Of a DNA stretch of 64,000 nt, positions 33,521-45,473 are shown one piece after another. Source of the DNA: Pontederia crassipes (taxonomy: Eukaryota > Streptophyta > Magnoliopsida > Commelinales > Pontederiaceae). Position numbers and translations under genes: made by a program. Within the stretch, counting starts at the first letter, position 1; each line of letters begins with the position of its first letter. The notes beneath the pieces are model-generated. The model searched no databases and was not told where the DNA came from. It was given only the letters and a program-made list of their open reading frames with translations. The stretch is from assembly GCA_030549335.1 (NCBI GenBank), contig CM060188.1, forward strand, positions 18,851,501-18,915,500, read 5' to 3'.

Positions 33521-34640
33521 AGTTTAGTAATATACAAAGTCTTCAAAGTAATTTTTTCATGCTAAATAACTTTCTCAATTTTAAACATTTAGAAGTTTTA
33601 TATGGGAAACCATTTCCTTTTCACGAAGGTTCTTATGTTATATTTTGAAATTTATTTTTCATCTTATTTAGAATTTATATGACAATAGTGTGAAATGAAC
33701 AATTTTACCTCGCCTTAACAAGTGGAGCACATATGATAAGTGGAAAAAAGGAAGCATTTAGAAAAGTGAATGTGATAATAAATTCCTGATGATAAAGTTC
33801 AAATGGAAAGAGGAATTTGTAGCATCTATTTAGCTCTCACATCATAAAAATCTATTATCCTACGTTTCTGCGATATTAATTCATATAATTTTAGTATAAT
33901 GTCAAGAGTGTTATCTACTCGTGCTAATATATATTTTAATAAATAATTTAGAGTTTGATAAAATGAGGGAAAAAATGACCAATATAAGTTTTTGTAAATT
34001 TGAACTCATAAAATGGCACAATGCAAGAAAACTCATATATGAAATAAATTGAGTACACATCCTAAAATAAAAATGTAAGAAAATTTGGATAGACTCAAAT
34101 ATTCACTCAATATAATAAGTGGAATTGGTAGACTCGATTCATTCAATTAGAATAATTTACTGGGTAGTTATCTACATGCGTTTTGAATTGATTGAGAAGA
34201 AAGGAAAAAAAAAAGTAATAAAAGATTGTAGAAACTATTAATGAAAATGCTAATATATGATTTTAGTCCATTTTTTGGATTATTGAAGGACTTAGTTAAG
34301 ATCACATTTATGAAACTTTAATGAGCATGATTTTGGTGTTCAATATTAGTGTAAGGCATAAGCTCTTTTATGTATGGAACCATTTATGCTTGTAATTGTT
34401 TATGGTGTGAAATTATATATATTGTATTTTTAAATCTTGATAATTTGATTTTGTGAAACATCACGTTAGTGATCATGAATTCTCAAATTTAAAATTAATG
34501 TCAATAAATGTGTCTCACTTAATTTACTTTATTTTTCATGATTAATAGAAATTTTATGTACATTTTCAAGTTGTACTCTAATCTTGATTATGCATTTTTA
34601 TTGCACAAAGTCTAATCTTGAAATATCTTTTTCTATAATT
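33518..34640. other. Unassigned AT-rich sequence
   Basis: No gene, no long repeat and no transposon end is recognised. Confidence 0.4.
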
Positions 34641-34796
34641 GAGTAATGCTATATCCTCCTAAATTAGGAGGGTATAACCTCCTAATTGTCTCACAGTGGC
34701 ATAGGTGGTAAATTCATCAATTGATGAGGGTATTTTAAAAATGCGAGTGTTAGGAGGATTATTAGGCTAAAGTTTTAGGAGGACGTATCATTTTTC
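34641..34796. mobile_element. Short MITE of about 156 bp
   Basis: The left end GAGTAATGCTATATCCTCC and the right end GGAGGACGTATCATTTTTC are inverted near-copies. Inner CCTCCTAA/TTAGGAGG pieces repeat. The target duplication is not clear, so the superfamily is left open. Confidence 0.65.
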
Positions 34797-35099
34797 ATAT
34801 TCTAATTATGAACTTTAAGAGAAAGAGAAGATCACACTTGAATGTTTTGAGCTAGTGACAGCTGAAGTAACGAATTCACACCCAAATACCCAACCATCTT
34901 TAGTAGTGATAATTGAAGTAGAAGATTCACCCCTCACAATTTTGCCAATGCATTTTTCTATGAAGAGTCCAAAGACCAAGTTTTGCAGAGATTCCTACAA
35001 CTTTATTATATAGGGAAGCTTCTTAGGCAGAAGAAAAGTCGGGGTGGCATGGTGGAAAGAAGGAAAAAAAAAGGAAAAACTTGACTGCATTTGATAAGT

Positions 35100-35705
35100 A
35101 AAATCGTAGTTCTTTTGAGTTTTTAATAAATAGTTAAATTGAGAGCTTAATTCAATGAAATAAAATGTAACGATGTGATTTAAAAATATTAAATATAATT
35201 ATTTTTAGTGAATTTTTTTAATGAAATATAAAAATTATAGATGTAAAAACATTTTTTTAATAAATCAATATTGAGTACAATTAAAATATTATTTTAATTT
35301 TTAATAAATAAAATATTAAAATATAATAAATAACAATTATAATAAATTATATTTTAAAAATATATTTTATGAAATGAAAAATAATGAATAATATTTTTAT
35401 TATTGATTTTATAATAAATATATTATATATGATAAATAAAATATTTTGTGTGAGGAACTAATGTGTGGTAGAGAGAAAAAAAATTCGAGAAGAAAGAAAT
35501 ATTTTTTAAGAAGTTGGCAAATGAGAAACAGTGGGAATCAAAGTGAGTTACTGGCCCTCGATTCGCATCTTGAATTCCAATTACAATTCTATCAAACGTC
35601 ACGTGATTTAATAGAACCGACCGAAATTGTAAAACGCATAAAAATATAAAAAAATGAGAACGGAGGGAGTTCCACAAAAAAAAACATGGTTCTCTTATGA
35701 TGACT
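35100..35705. repeat. AT-rich MITE relic
   Basis: The body is AT-rich and the part at 35,640-35,705 resembles 3,010-3,065, both with TTCCACAAA and TTCTCTTATGATG. This appears to be another old member of the hAT-like MITE family. The ends are unresolved. Confidence 0.35.
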
Positions 35706-36387
35706 TAATGGGTCATTTGACAATGAGAACTAAAATTTCATGAAGTTCTTGTGAATAGTTTGAATTGACAGATTAATTCGGAATGTATTTAGATAGAGCG
35801 AAATTTGATGATGAGAAATAAGACAGTTGATGTGATAGGAAAAAGTAAAAATTATAGATTAATTTTAATTGGTGATTGAATTAAGAATATGTACGATAAA
35901 TATAAATTAAAAAATTATTAAAAAAATTTAAAATATATAATATTTATTAAAAAAATCATGTCAAAATATTTGTTAAAAATATATATTATTTAACTATAAA
36001 AAATGAATTTTAATAATTTATATTTAATAATATTTTAAAATTATATAATGAAATAATAAATAATATTATATTAATCCTTTATTATTTACATTTTATATAT
36101 AAAAAATAAATTAACTTATATAAGTAAGGTTATAAAATAAAATGATAAAAGAAAAAAGTTAAAAAGAAAGAAAACGTCAACTAAAAAAAAGTAAAAAAAT
36201 GGCAACGAAGCTACAACGCTCCAGCTCAACGAAAAAAGTGGAACCAGAGCATGAGAACCATGATCACGTGATCCGTGGTTCCCATCTCGAATTCTTGGTC
36301 CCGTTCCACTGAATGTTACATCATTTGATGGAATCGACTGGAACCAGAAGTTGGTTCCACTTGGTTTTAGTTGCCAAACAATCCCTA
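35706..36387 (+). mobile_element. hAT-like AT-rich MITE
   Basis: The ends GGGTCATTTGACAA and TTGCCAAACAATCCC are inverted partners. The body is AT-rich without coding capacity. Relatives lie at 2,575-3,185, 5,412-6,064 (reverse) and, with a similar TIR, 42,836-43,644. No target duplication could be made out. Confidence 0.6.
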
Positions 36388-36477
36388 AAAGTTGAAGGAA
36401 GTCGGTTCTACTTTTATATTATTGTTTTATGTTGTTTTGTAATGAAAAAAATTAGTTTCAAACATTTTTTATTCAAA

Positions 36478-37193
36478 CACTACAACAAAAATATGATTTA
36501 GAGACTAATACATTAAGGACCAATTACATGTTAGTGTTTAAAATATATTTATTAGGGACAATTTGGAAAACGGTCCCTAATTTTCTAAATTTTTGAGACA
36601 AAAGATTGGTTGGTCTATATTAATAAATTTAAGGAGACCAATTTTAGCATTAGTCCCTAATAAATTTGATATTGAGGACTAATTGTAACATTGGTGCTTA
36701 TTAATCTAATTAATAGGCTTCGGATGGATTGGTCCCCATAATTTTATTATTTTTTCAATGATCTTAATTTAATCAAGTTTTGATTTAGAAAGACTATACA
36801 TCTAAAATCAAACATAAATCACAGATCAATGGTTCTTAAGCTCATCTAATTAATCATAAATCACATTCTAAATTTCCTCCCCTCCTATTCACGACAGCTC
36901 TTAAACTCATCCCCATATTCGCCGACGATTCATAGATCCATGATCTAAGTACCAGAGAGTCGCGGTCATGCATCCAGCCCAATTCTTCGCCGTCGGCATC
37001 TTTCGCGGCGGTATCAAGGGAAGCTAGGGTTCTGGAGGGAAACAATGCAGCAGAGATGGAGCTTGAGGAGCCGAATACGATCCCTGCTTATGATCCTTGC
37101 TTTGTCGTCACCATCAACATGCGCCGACATCATTGCCAATGAGGTAACCTTCAGCACTCCATGTAAAGACCATTAATCTTTAGTCCATATACA
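36478..37193. mobile_element. CACTA-like non-autonomous element with possible captured exon
   Basis: The left end CACTACAACAAAAA is the CACTA/En-Spm terminus. It is followed by subterminal repeats of the GGGACCAATT/AGTCCCTAA type (36,515-36,740). Copy A lacks the whole segment at the matching place (about 6,150). The right terminus is not well preserved. The inner part (about 36,860-37,145) is GC-richer and looks like host exon sequence. The minus strand has a 63-codon frame and the plus strand has MELEEPNTIPAYDPCFVV followed by a GAG/GTAACC donor-like site. The source gene is not identified. Confidence 0.6.
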
Positions 37194-37529
37194 ATGTTCG
37201 AAGATGTTTTATATGGACTAAAGATTGTATGTGGAGCTAGGATTGTTGAAGAATGTGCTTCATGATGCTTTATGAAATTTATCGTGAACATAGCTACCTT
37301 GCTCTCTCCCTTAAGTTCATTCGGGTATTGCATTAAAGCGTCATTTCCATTGATTAATTTGCACTGCCTCTCCGTCTGATTATTTGTCATTTCATTGTGA
37401 CGCTCTTATGAGAGGATGACAAATACTACCATATATGATGATGGGAATCAAGTTGAGCAATGAGGTTAGCAAGACCTTCGAGGGGCATCTTTCATTAACT
37501 TCAAGAATATTCTTTGATGCTTTGCTACT

Positions 37530-38520
37530 GAATAAATTATACTCAATATCCTCCAACTTTGAGTACTTTTCTAGTGTTATTTTCAAACTTCACTTTGTAG
37601 CAAGATCACTTTCCATATTTTAATTTATTTCACTAAGTACCATTTTTTCACCTATTATCGATAGTTTCCCGGTCGTCCGTTGACATGACGTATATGCGAT
37701 AATTTTTTCTCTCCTCCACACAAGCAATATGTGGCATCATTAAAAAAATAAAAATTAAAGGACCTCCGACATTGTCTCGCCATATGTACAGAGGGGCCCC
37801 CTCTCCTGCACTGTCTTGTCGGCGCCCAGGGACGGAGCTAGAGGGGTTTTGGGGGGGGGGGGGGGGGGGGGCCCTTGGCCCCCCCTCCAAATTTTTAACC
37901 ACCATATAAATATATGTATAAAATAATTAAAAATATAGTATAATATTAGATATTGCCCCCCTAGCACATTATCATGTCTCCGTTACGGTCGGCACTGAAC
38001 GCATAGAAGGGGGGCGCCCCCTTCCCTCGACATCATGCCTTCCCCCCTTTCGTCTGTGTGCATCGAGCTAGAGGCCCACCCCTTTTCCCCCTTTGCATGC
38101 ACAGCGAGGGGGCCAGAGAGGAGGGGGGAAGGGGTGGCACCCCTCCTTTGCACGCACAGACAAGGGATGAAGCCGCCTTCCCTCTCTCTTCTTCGACATC
38201 GGAGAGGAGAGGGTGGGGGTGGCTGCCTCCTTGTCTTCTCCCTTCGTCCGTCGGCGTTCAAGTGGCCCAGCCGGTGATTGGAGAGAGGAGGGGATGCCAC
38301 ATCGGACGGTTGCCTGCATGGAGGGAGTGCCACGTCGGACGGTTGCCTGAGTGGCAGAGAGAGAACGTCGTTACATTAGTTGAACAATCGGGGAATGGAC
38401 AATCAACGATGAAAAGAATATTCTGCGAAATAAGTTAAAAGATGGAAGATAGTATTATTATAAAGTAAAGTTGACGGTTAGTCTTGAGAAAATGTGAAAG
38501 TATTTGATGTAATTTACTCA
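37530..38520. mobile_element. Foldback MULE-like element in copy B, 9-bp target duplication
   Basis: It is flanked by TTTGCTACT (37,521-37,529) and TTTGCTATT (38,521-38,529). Copy A shows the empty site TTTGCTAGT at about 7,240. The ends (GAATAAATTATAC and GTAATTTACTCA) are inverted. The core (about 37,990-38,350) is GC-rich, with inverted GGGGGCGCCCCC-like segments. It holds a nested MITE. No transposase is present. Confidence 0.75.
37827..37988. mobile_element. Small hAT-type MITE nested in the foldback element
   Basis: It begins CAGGGACGGAGCTAGAGGGG, then a run of about 20 G and GGCCCTTGGCCCC, and ends near TCTCCGTTACGG. It is the same family as 5,619-5,990. Its right end is eroded. Confidence 0.6.
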
Positions 38521-39137
38521 TTTGCTATTTAATTTGGGTGCTTAAAGAGATTTCTTTCTTAGATTTTAAACAAACTCATCGTGATCGAGCTAGAAATTTC
38601 TAATTTAGTTTCCATGGCTTCAAGCAACCGACACAAATTTGGATATTGAAGAATGGTCGAGTGCTCCTGTAACACCCCACGATTTTATCAAGGGTAATAT
38701 AGTAATTTTATAATTCAATTAGAGTGTTTGATGGATTGAAGAAAAAAAATTTAAATTCCATTTAGAGTGGAAATCATAATTAGATTGAGATTAGGAATTT
38801 TAATTTGATTTGAGATCTAAAAGATATATTAATGGATATAGGATTTCCACGTAGGATAGGATTGAGAATTTTATGGCTTAAAATATTTTAGTCATTAAAA
38901 TAATATTTATTATTATTTTAATTTGAAAATTAAATGATAAAATATTATAAAATTAAATAATTCCGAAAATATAAAGGAAAATTGGAGAGGAATTTGATTA
39001 ATGATGGGATATTTAAATAATTTTGGAATTTACTTAAATTGGGATAAATCTCTCTTAGTTAAAGAGATAAAAAAGATGATTAAATTTGAGAGAAATTAGA
39101 TATTATAGTTAAAGTTAAACTAATGATTTATAAATCT

Positions 39138-39145
39138 TATAAATA
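39138..39145 (+). promoter_or_regulatory. TATA box of the solo LTR
   Basis: TATAAATA lies about 470 bases into the LTR and is followed by a CT-rich leader-like stretch. It could still act as an orphan promoter towards downstream DNA. Confidence 0.45.
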
Positions 39146-40581
39146 AGAAGTTGGCCGACTAAACTTAAAGAGGGAGAAGGAAATTATTTTTCTCCTTCTC
39201 TTGCGTCAGTCGACGACAGACGTTTCTCCTCCGGCAATTTCAAGTAAGATGCTCATAGGACATCAACTTATCTGCACGACATCAGGTACTTAATCGAAAA
39301 ATTAGGATTAGTATTATATTAATTTTAGCGCTCAAGAATGAATCGTTCAAAGAAAAAAAAATAATGCAAGACATGATTGTCGGCGGCCAAAAGGAGAGAG
39401 AAGAAAGAATTGGAGAGAGAGGGAAAAAGGACGTAATGCGAGGTGAGGGCGTAAGGGCAAGAGAGGAGATAAAAAAATAATAGAGAGAGAGGGCATGATA
39501 TAAGTAAAGAGATGATAAGAAAAGAAGCAAAAGAAAAAAAGAAAAAAAAATAAGGAGGTGATAGTTGGCCGCCAGAGGAGGTAAGAGAGAGAATTGAAAC
39601 TAGTTGAACGTGACACAGGGTGAGAGAGAAAGACAAAAGCCAAAATAAAAAAGGGTGCGTACAGGTTGATGGGAGAGAGAAATTGAGAAAGAAAAGTAGA
39701 TAAAAGAAAATAAGGAGAAAAGAGATTTGCGGCCGATAAGCAGAAGAAATAAAAAAAAATTCCTTTTAGTTTTTTTTTTCAATTTGATTTGAAATTTTCT
39801 GACAATGAAATTCTTCATTTTATTTCTCGGTCAGGGAAAAAATAGAATATATAGAGAAAAATGATTAAAAGTAATTGCTGGTCAAAATTCGGCATTGGTG
39901 CAACCAATTGACGATCGAGAATAGAGTTAATTTTTCAACAAAATTGAGGTACGTAGGGGGATCCCCATGGCGTCGGTTTTTCGCGATATGGACCCCTGAA
40001 CTCTTCTTCGTTATACATAAATTATATATTATTTTGCATCGATTGAATATTGAATGACATAGATATGATCTCTGAAAATTATGTTGGAAACACAATTCTT
40101 GATGGTGACAAAATTCGATAGGGGTTTTGTCTGACATGGCTTGGATTTTATTTAGCACGATCCGGTTAATGATCAACGCGGATTGGGTTCTGGAATAGAA
40201 AACATATTTTTATGAATTAATTTATAGTTTATTGAATTGTTAAGATCGTTAATCATTGCCGATCATTTGATTAATATCTCTGATTTTATTATGATCATAT
40301 CTGATCATATTATCATCATATTGATTATTATTGTCATTACACCCAATCATGATATTGATTATGATATTGATCCATTGACCTTATTATTGATTGATTTTCA
40401 TCAAACTATTATCGTATTTGATTTATCGTCATCCTATCTGATCATATCATTGATTAATAGTGATTTTCTGATTGGATCATGTTTAACCTAAGATAATTGT
40501 TAAAGATAGACATCTTAGGTAATTGAGATAAAAGTTGAAAATGTATCGGGCACATGTCTACTGATTGCCATTGGGACTGAT

Positions 40582-40790
40582 TGGACCTTCGGGCTAACTG
40601 CGCCTACGGGCTGATAGGGCCTTCGAGCTAATATTACGCCTTCGGGCTGATGGGGCCTTCGGGCTAACTGCGCCTTCGGGTTGATAGGGCCTTCGGGCTA
40701 ATATTGCGCCTTTGGGTTGATAGGACCTTCGGGCTAACTGCGCCTTCGGGTTGATAGGGCCTTCGGGCTAACTATTTTGGTGTGATCCTT
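40582..40790 (+). repeat. Minisatellite in the solo LTR
   Basis: About six units of roughly 35 bp alternate CCTTCGGGCTAACTGCGCC with TTCGGGTTGATAGGG variants. Looser copies (GGCTGATGG-type) continue to about 41,060. Confidence 0.8.
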
Positions 40791-41954
40791 CGTCCCCCAT
40801 CATACCCAAACTTATTGATTGAAGTGGCATGGTGTCCTCTAATAATAAAGAGCTTTCTTATTACGCCCGAAAGGGTTAATCATAACTCCAAATATGGAAT
40901 TGATAATTGAATTGATGATCGAATTATTAATTGAATGTACTCTACTAGCTGATGGACAATTGATTTCGCCCTAGTGGTTGATAGACTATCGATTTCACAC
41001 TTATGGCTGATGGAAAAATTAAAATGCGCCTTTAAGGCTGATGGATAATAAATTATGATCTTTGTGCCTGATAGATGAATTGATAAATGAATAATAGAAT
41101 TGAATTAATAATGGTTATTGTGGCCTTCATCGACCTTTGGCTAATTGAACATTGATCAATTGTTAATTATTAATTGAATTATTTATTATTGAATTGTAGT
41201 CTTCATTGACCTCTGATCAATTATATATTGTTATGAATAATTATTTATTGATAGTATTGATATTGATATTGATCATGGTTCATATAAATATTATGGGTGA
41301 CCTTACGTACTAAGTTATCTCATTGGGCTTTGCCCCTGTATTTGGATCCATACAGGTGATGGTGATGGCGATGGTGAGACGGTTGGTGACTCCTCTGACG
41401 GGTGACATGCACATGGATATAGGGTCCATTACTGTATAGACGTGGGCCCTAACCCGCAAGTTATTAGATATGGTATAATAGCTTCCGCATATTATAATAG
41501 AATATTATAAATTAGTCTTCCGCTTATGTAAGTCAGTTCGTTGACTGGTCAAAGTCAAGGTATAAAATTGAGTGACATTACCGAGATAGCCTTCTGGACA
41601 GACAAAAGAAAAAAAAATTTCGGAACGTTACAGCTCCAGTCCAGTCAGTAGACAAAGATGAGAGTGAGGTGGTAGTTGAGTACTCGAGTGGGAAAGTGTG
41701 CTGATGAGCTGTGCTCTAGTGTGTGTAGCATAGTAGTGTGCAGTGAGTTTGGATTAACGAGTGCGGTGTACCTGAGCGAGGCTGTGCATGATGTATGGTC
41801 ATGTGAGAGATTATGACAGCCCACTTTGTAATCACTCTTAAATAGCAAGTTCTGCTATTAGCTGTTTCAAAATATTCTACAGAGCTGTGATTGGCCATTA
41901 ATGGAAAAAGTTGATGGACAAAAGCCTGGCCCAATACTTGATTGGATTGAGACG

Positions 41955-42546
41955 ATTAGATGAATAGACACATAGTCAAATCTGTTGAGTTTGCAGTGAG
42001 TTATGATCGAGACTTCAGAGTCATTCTAACATGAATTCGATCACAGATATGATAAGAGTGTTGGACTATTCGTGCATTAACATGTTGCGACGCTAATGCA
42101 AGCGTTTGACGCTTAAAGTTCGAATGGGCAATCGAAGAATCACGGAACACCACGAGGGGATATCGACGTGGGTTGTCACTCCGATCTATGCTGAAGGTCA
42201 AACACTTAAATTAAAGAAAAATTTGCTTGTATTATATATGATGAAACATAACATACATTTAGACCTTATAAAGCACTAGTAAACTCCTTTCAATGTATCG
42301 TAGGTATAAGAGTCTTATTATATATAAAATATATAAAAGAGGTACCATACAGGTAATGCCACATAACTTGATCATTTATAAGAATGACCTTACAAGATAA
42401 ATACTCTAATGTCAGATAAATTCTTACTCCGCAATGTTACACAACGTAAGGTGATTACATGTGTTTTATGATTCAACACTGAGTGATCGAGAGTTATAAG
42501 TTGAATAACATTAGTACCGTGAGGCTTCGCAAACGCCCGTGACACT
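41955..42546 (-). repeat. LTR relic, same family as 30,368-31,022
   Basis: Reversed, this aligns with the LTR of the element before the gap. Shared stretches include GCGAAGCCTC, ATTTATCTTGTAAGG, AAGACTCCTATACCTACG-type and GCAAACTCAAAACAG-type sequence. Copy A has the uninterrupted site GATTGAGACCTGCTTGCAAG at about 7,685. No internal region is present. It is old and diverged. Confidence 0.75.
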
Positions 42547-42835
42547 TGCGAGAGGTCTCCACCTCAAGATGTGTGAGAGAGAGATGCAAGATTGGATTTT
42601 GTTTTTCCTATTAGATTTAAAATCCGACCAGCAAGACCAATAGGATGCTGTCATGTTGACATGATGAATCTTACGATGGTGAGTTCACTCTGATTCTTAG
42701 CAAGACCAATAGTTGATGGACAGTGTTTCTATTAGGATCTGACTTTAAAATATCACATTAGCTCTTTTTTTTCCCTTAATTTTACAATTGAACTCGACAC
42801 GCACAAACTCACATCAATGATCAATTCAAAATTTC

Positions 42836-43644
42836 TTGTTTGACACTAGAACTTTGAATTCTTCGAGAACTAATTGATTTCGTAGAAAAAAATTAGGTTC
42901 GTGTTGAAATAAAAATGTAACGATGAGAATTTTAAAAATTAATTTTATAAATAAAATTTAGTAGGTGTTTAAATAAAAAGTCAGAATTAAAAATATAATT
43001 TATTATTTTATGAGATATATAATTATAGTAAATAAAAAGTATACGTATTTGTTTAAAACAATAATTACTAGCATATAAAAATAGTATATGTAATTATCAA
43101 TTTAACATTTTATTTTATATATAATATTTTTCTCAAAAATTAAATATTTTAATTAATAAAATTCTATTATGATAAATATAATATTATACATAAGATTTTA
43201 CATTACTTTTATTTAATTCATATTATAGTTCAATAAATATAATTATAATATTTACGTCATTTTAGGTAATTAATATGAATTTTATTATACTATAATGCTA
43301 ATGAAAATATTTTAACTTATTAAGAAAAAATATTATTAGAACTAAATACTTTATATTTTTAATTAATAAAATTTAATAATTTAATTTATAAACTGAATAA
43401 TAATATATTAAAAATAAATAATAGTTATATATATTAAAAGTAATTAAAAATAAAAATAAAATAATTTTTATAAAAAAAATAAGTTCTTGCTTTGAGCAAG
43501 AACTTTTAGCTAGAACTTTTCGTTAAAAAGTTCCAGCAAAAGTCACATGATGGAAACTTAAGCAAGTCCCCATCATGCACAGTGTTTGACAGAAAATGAT
43601 GTAACTTGGGTAAGTTCTGGCCCAAGTTCCAATAGCCAAACAAT
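42836..43644. mobile_element. AT-rich hAT-like MITE specific to copy B
   Basis: The ends TTGTTTGACACTAGAACTT and AAGTTCCAATAGCCAAACAA are inverted partners. Copy A lacks it (about 8,385). The body is very AT-rich, with a small inverted GTTCTTGCT/AGCAAGAAC motif near 43,485-43,503. Confidence 0.7.
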
Positions 43645-45421
43645 ACCATCCATGTCCATATGTCTAATCAAACACATGAACGAAATTATGAAATTCATAT
43701 AACCTAGCTATTAAATCGATCATCCCAATCGGTGTCATCACTTGTGGGAGTACGTACGATTTAATTAATTATTTCATGTAATATAATCTTATTATTTAAA
43801 TGCACAGATTATTGTTGATTGTAGTTCCAAATTTAAAACGGTTGGTGATCGATTGAAATTTGGAAAGGTTTTGAACCATTTTGATCCAAGTAAAATTCTA
43901 GTTCAGCGGGTAAACTCAACAGATTTGAGTTACTCCTCCGGATGAACAAATTTAAATATTAAAAAAAATAATTCTCAATCAAACTTTAAAGTTTCATTTT
44001 TCAATTTTTTATTTAAATTATTTGATGATCTAATTTGTTTTATCCATAAGTGCATTATTTTTTAAGAAAGTATATTTTATAAAAAAATCGTTTATTTTCA
44101 ATTTAGAATACGTTAAAGAGACAAAATAATTGAATTCTATATTTTTATTTCCTCTTTAATTATTCATTTTAATTTTTCAATTTAAAATTAAACACAATAA
44201 TCACTACATGAATATAAAAGTGTAGAATTATTATTATTTAAATTATTTTATATTAATTTATTCTAATCTAACTTTATCGTTTGATTTAATCGGTTTGATC
44301 TGTTGCCTCGAGTGAAATCTTAGGCATTGTTTGATTGTACTAAGAAAAAAAAATGTGTGAACTCAAAATAGGTCTACATATATGAACTCACTCTTAATTA
44401 ATAAATAATAATAATCTTTGATAAATATTTTTTAATAAATTTAAAATAAATTTAAGATTATAAATAAATAATAATTCATATATGTGAATTCATCTTGAGT
44501 CCTTTAATCCATTGTTTTAAAAAGTAATGCCAAGTGATCGAAGGCGAGGACACTTTTGAACGCGTCGTGCATGCGTGAGTAAGTGATCTACGGTATGATA
44601 TAAAATCATATTATTGGACGCCCACAATTGAGACAACACCACGATTTATTTATTTATTTATTTTTGCCCCAATTGCACCGTGCACGATTCGTTCATTAAT
44701 GTGCAAATATTGTTACTATTATCATGCAACGTGAAAGCGTATAGAAATATCTTATAAAACTATTTCTTTTGTACGCATCAAAATTTATGCCATTAAAAAG
44801 TTCGTGGGGTTTCACGTTTTTCCTTGAATAATTGTCGAAGGGTCCCAAAAAAGTCTACTACGTTTATTATTATTATCACTATTATTTCTCCATATGATGA
44901 CGTTTGTACTGTTTCTCTCGCTTTTTGACCACATCGACTACTTGTGATAACGACGGATAACCTAATCGAGACCCTAAAATTAATTTTCTATTGCTCTAAT
45001 AATAAAATTTCCCTTATAATATCTATTACACGTTACGTGTGTATCCATTTTTTTTTAAAAATCGCAAATTTGATCAAAATTATCTTTTCGTTCTAACCAA
45101 TGGATCCAATCCCCATTGATAATACTCTTCATCCAAATAGCTTATTATTGAAAGTAAACACTTTTATTATCCATAAATGCAATGAGTTCCGCAAGAACTA
45201 ACCCTAGCGAAATGCTTTTTTATTTAATGAGAAATGAAGAATTATTGCACGGACGACATAAATTCGATCACGGACCACTTGGTACTTGATTGAGGAAGAT
45301 CATGGAAAGAAAATAAAAGAAAGATCATATCGAATCAAGAAAATTAAATGGTCACAACGAACAATGGCGTACACTGCTGACTGCATTATCTGCCATTCAT
45401 TGGCAATATTTCATTTCCATA

Positions 45422-45423
<2 letters not shown>

Positions 45424-45471
<48 letters not shown>
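45424..45471. repeat. (TA)n microsatellite
   Basis: About 24 TA units. The matching place in copy A (about 28,783-28,797) has only a few, so the arrays changed after duplication. Confidence 0.95.

Positions 45472-45473
<2 letters not shown>

Larger units (their letters stand above)
38668..41632 (+). repeat. Solo LTR of about 3 kb, Ty3/gypsy (Tekay-like ends)
   Basis: It starts TGTAACACCCCACG and ends GGAACGTTACA, flanked by perfect GCTCC duplications (38,663-38,667 and 41,633-41,637). Nothing of gag or pol is present, so this is a recombination-derived solo LTR. A TATAAATA box lies at 39,138-39,145. A minisatellite built on CCTTCGGGCTAACTGCGCC occupies about 40,582-40,790. Copy A lacks the insertion (about 7,370). 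Confidence 0.88.

Noticed and set aside
32781-33546. Open frames spanning the gap
   Set aside because: They consist of unknown residues from 500 N plus Arg-Glu or Leu-Ser repeats from the GA microsatellite.
40582-40790. CRISPR-like alternation of similar units
   Set aside because: Units directly adjoin and alternate between two related sequences with no unique spacers. It is a minisatellite inside a plant LTR.
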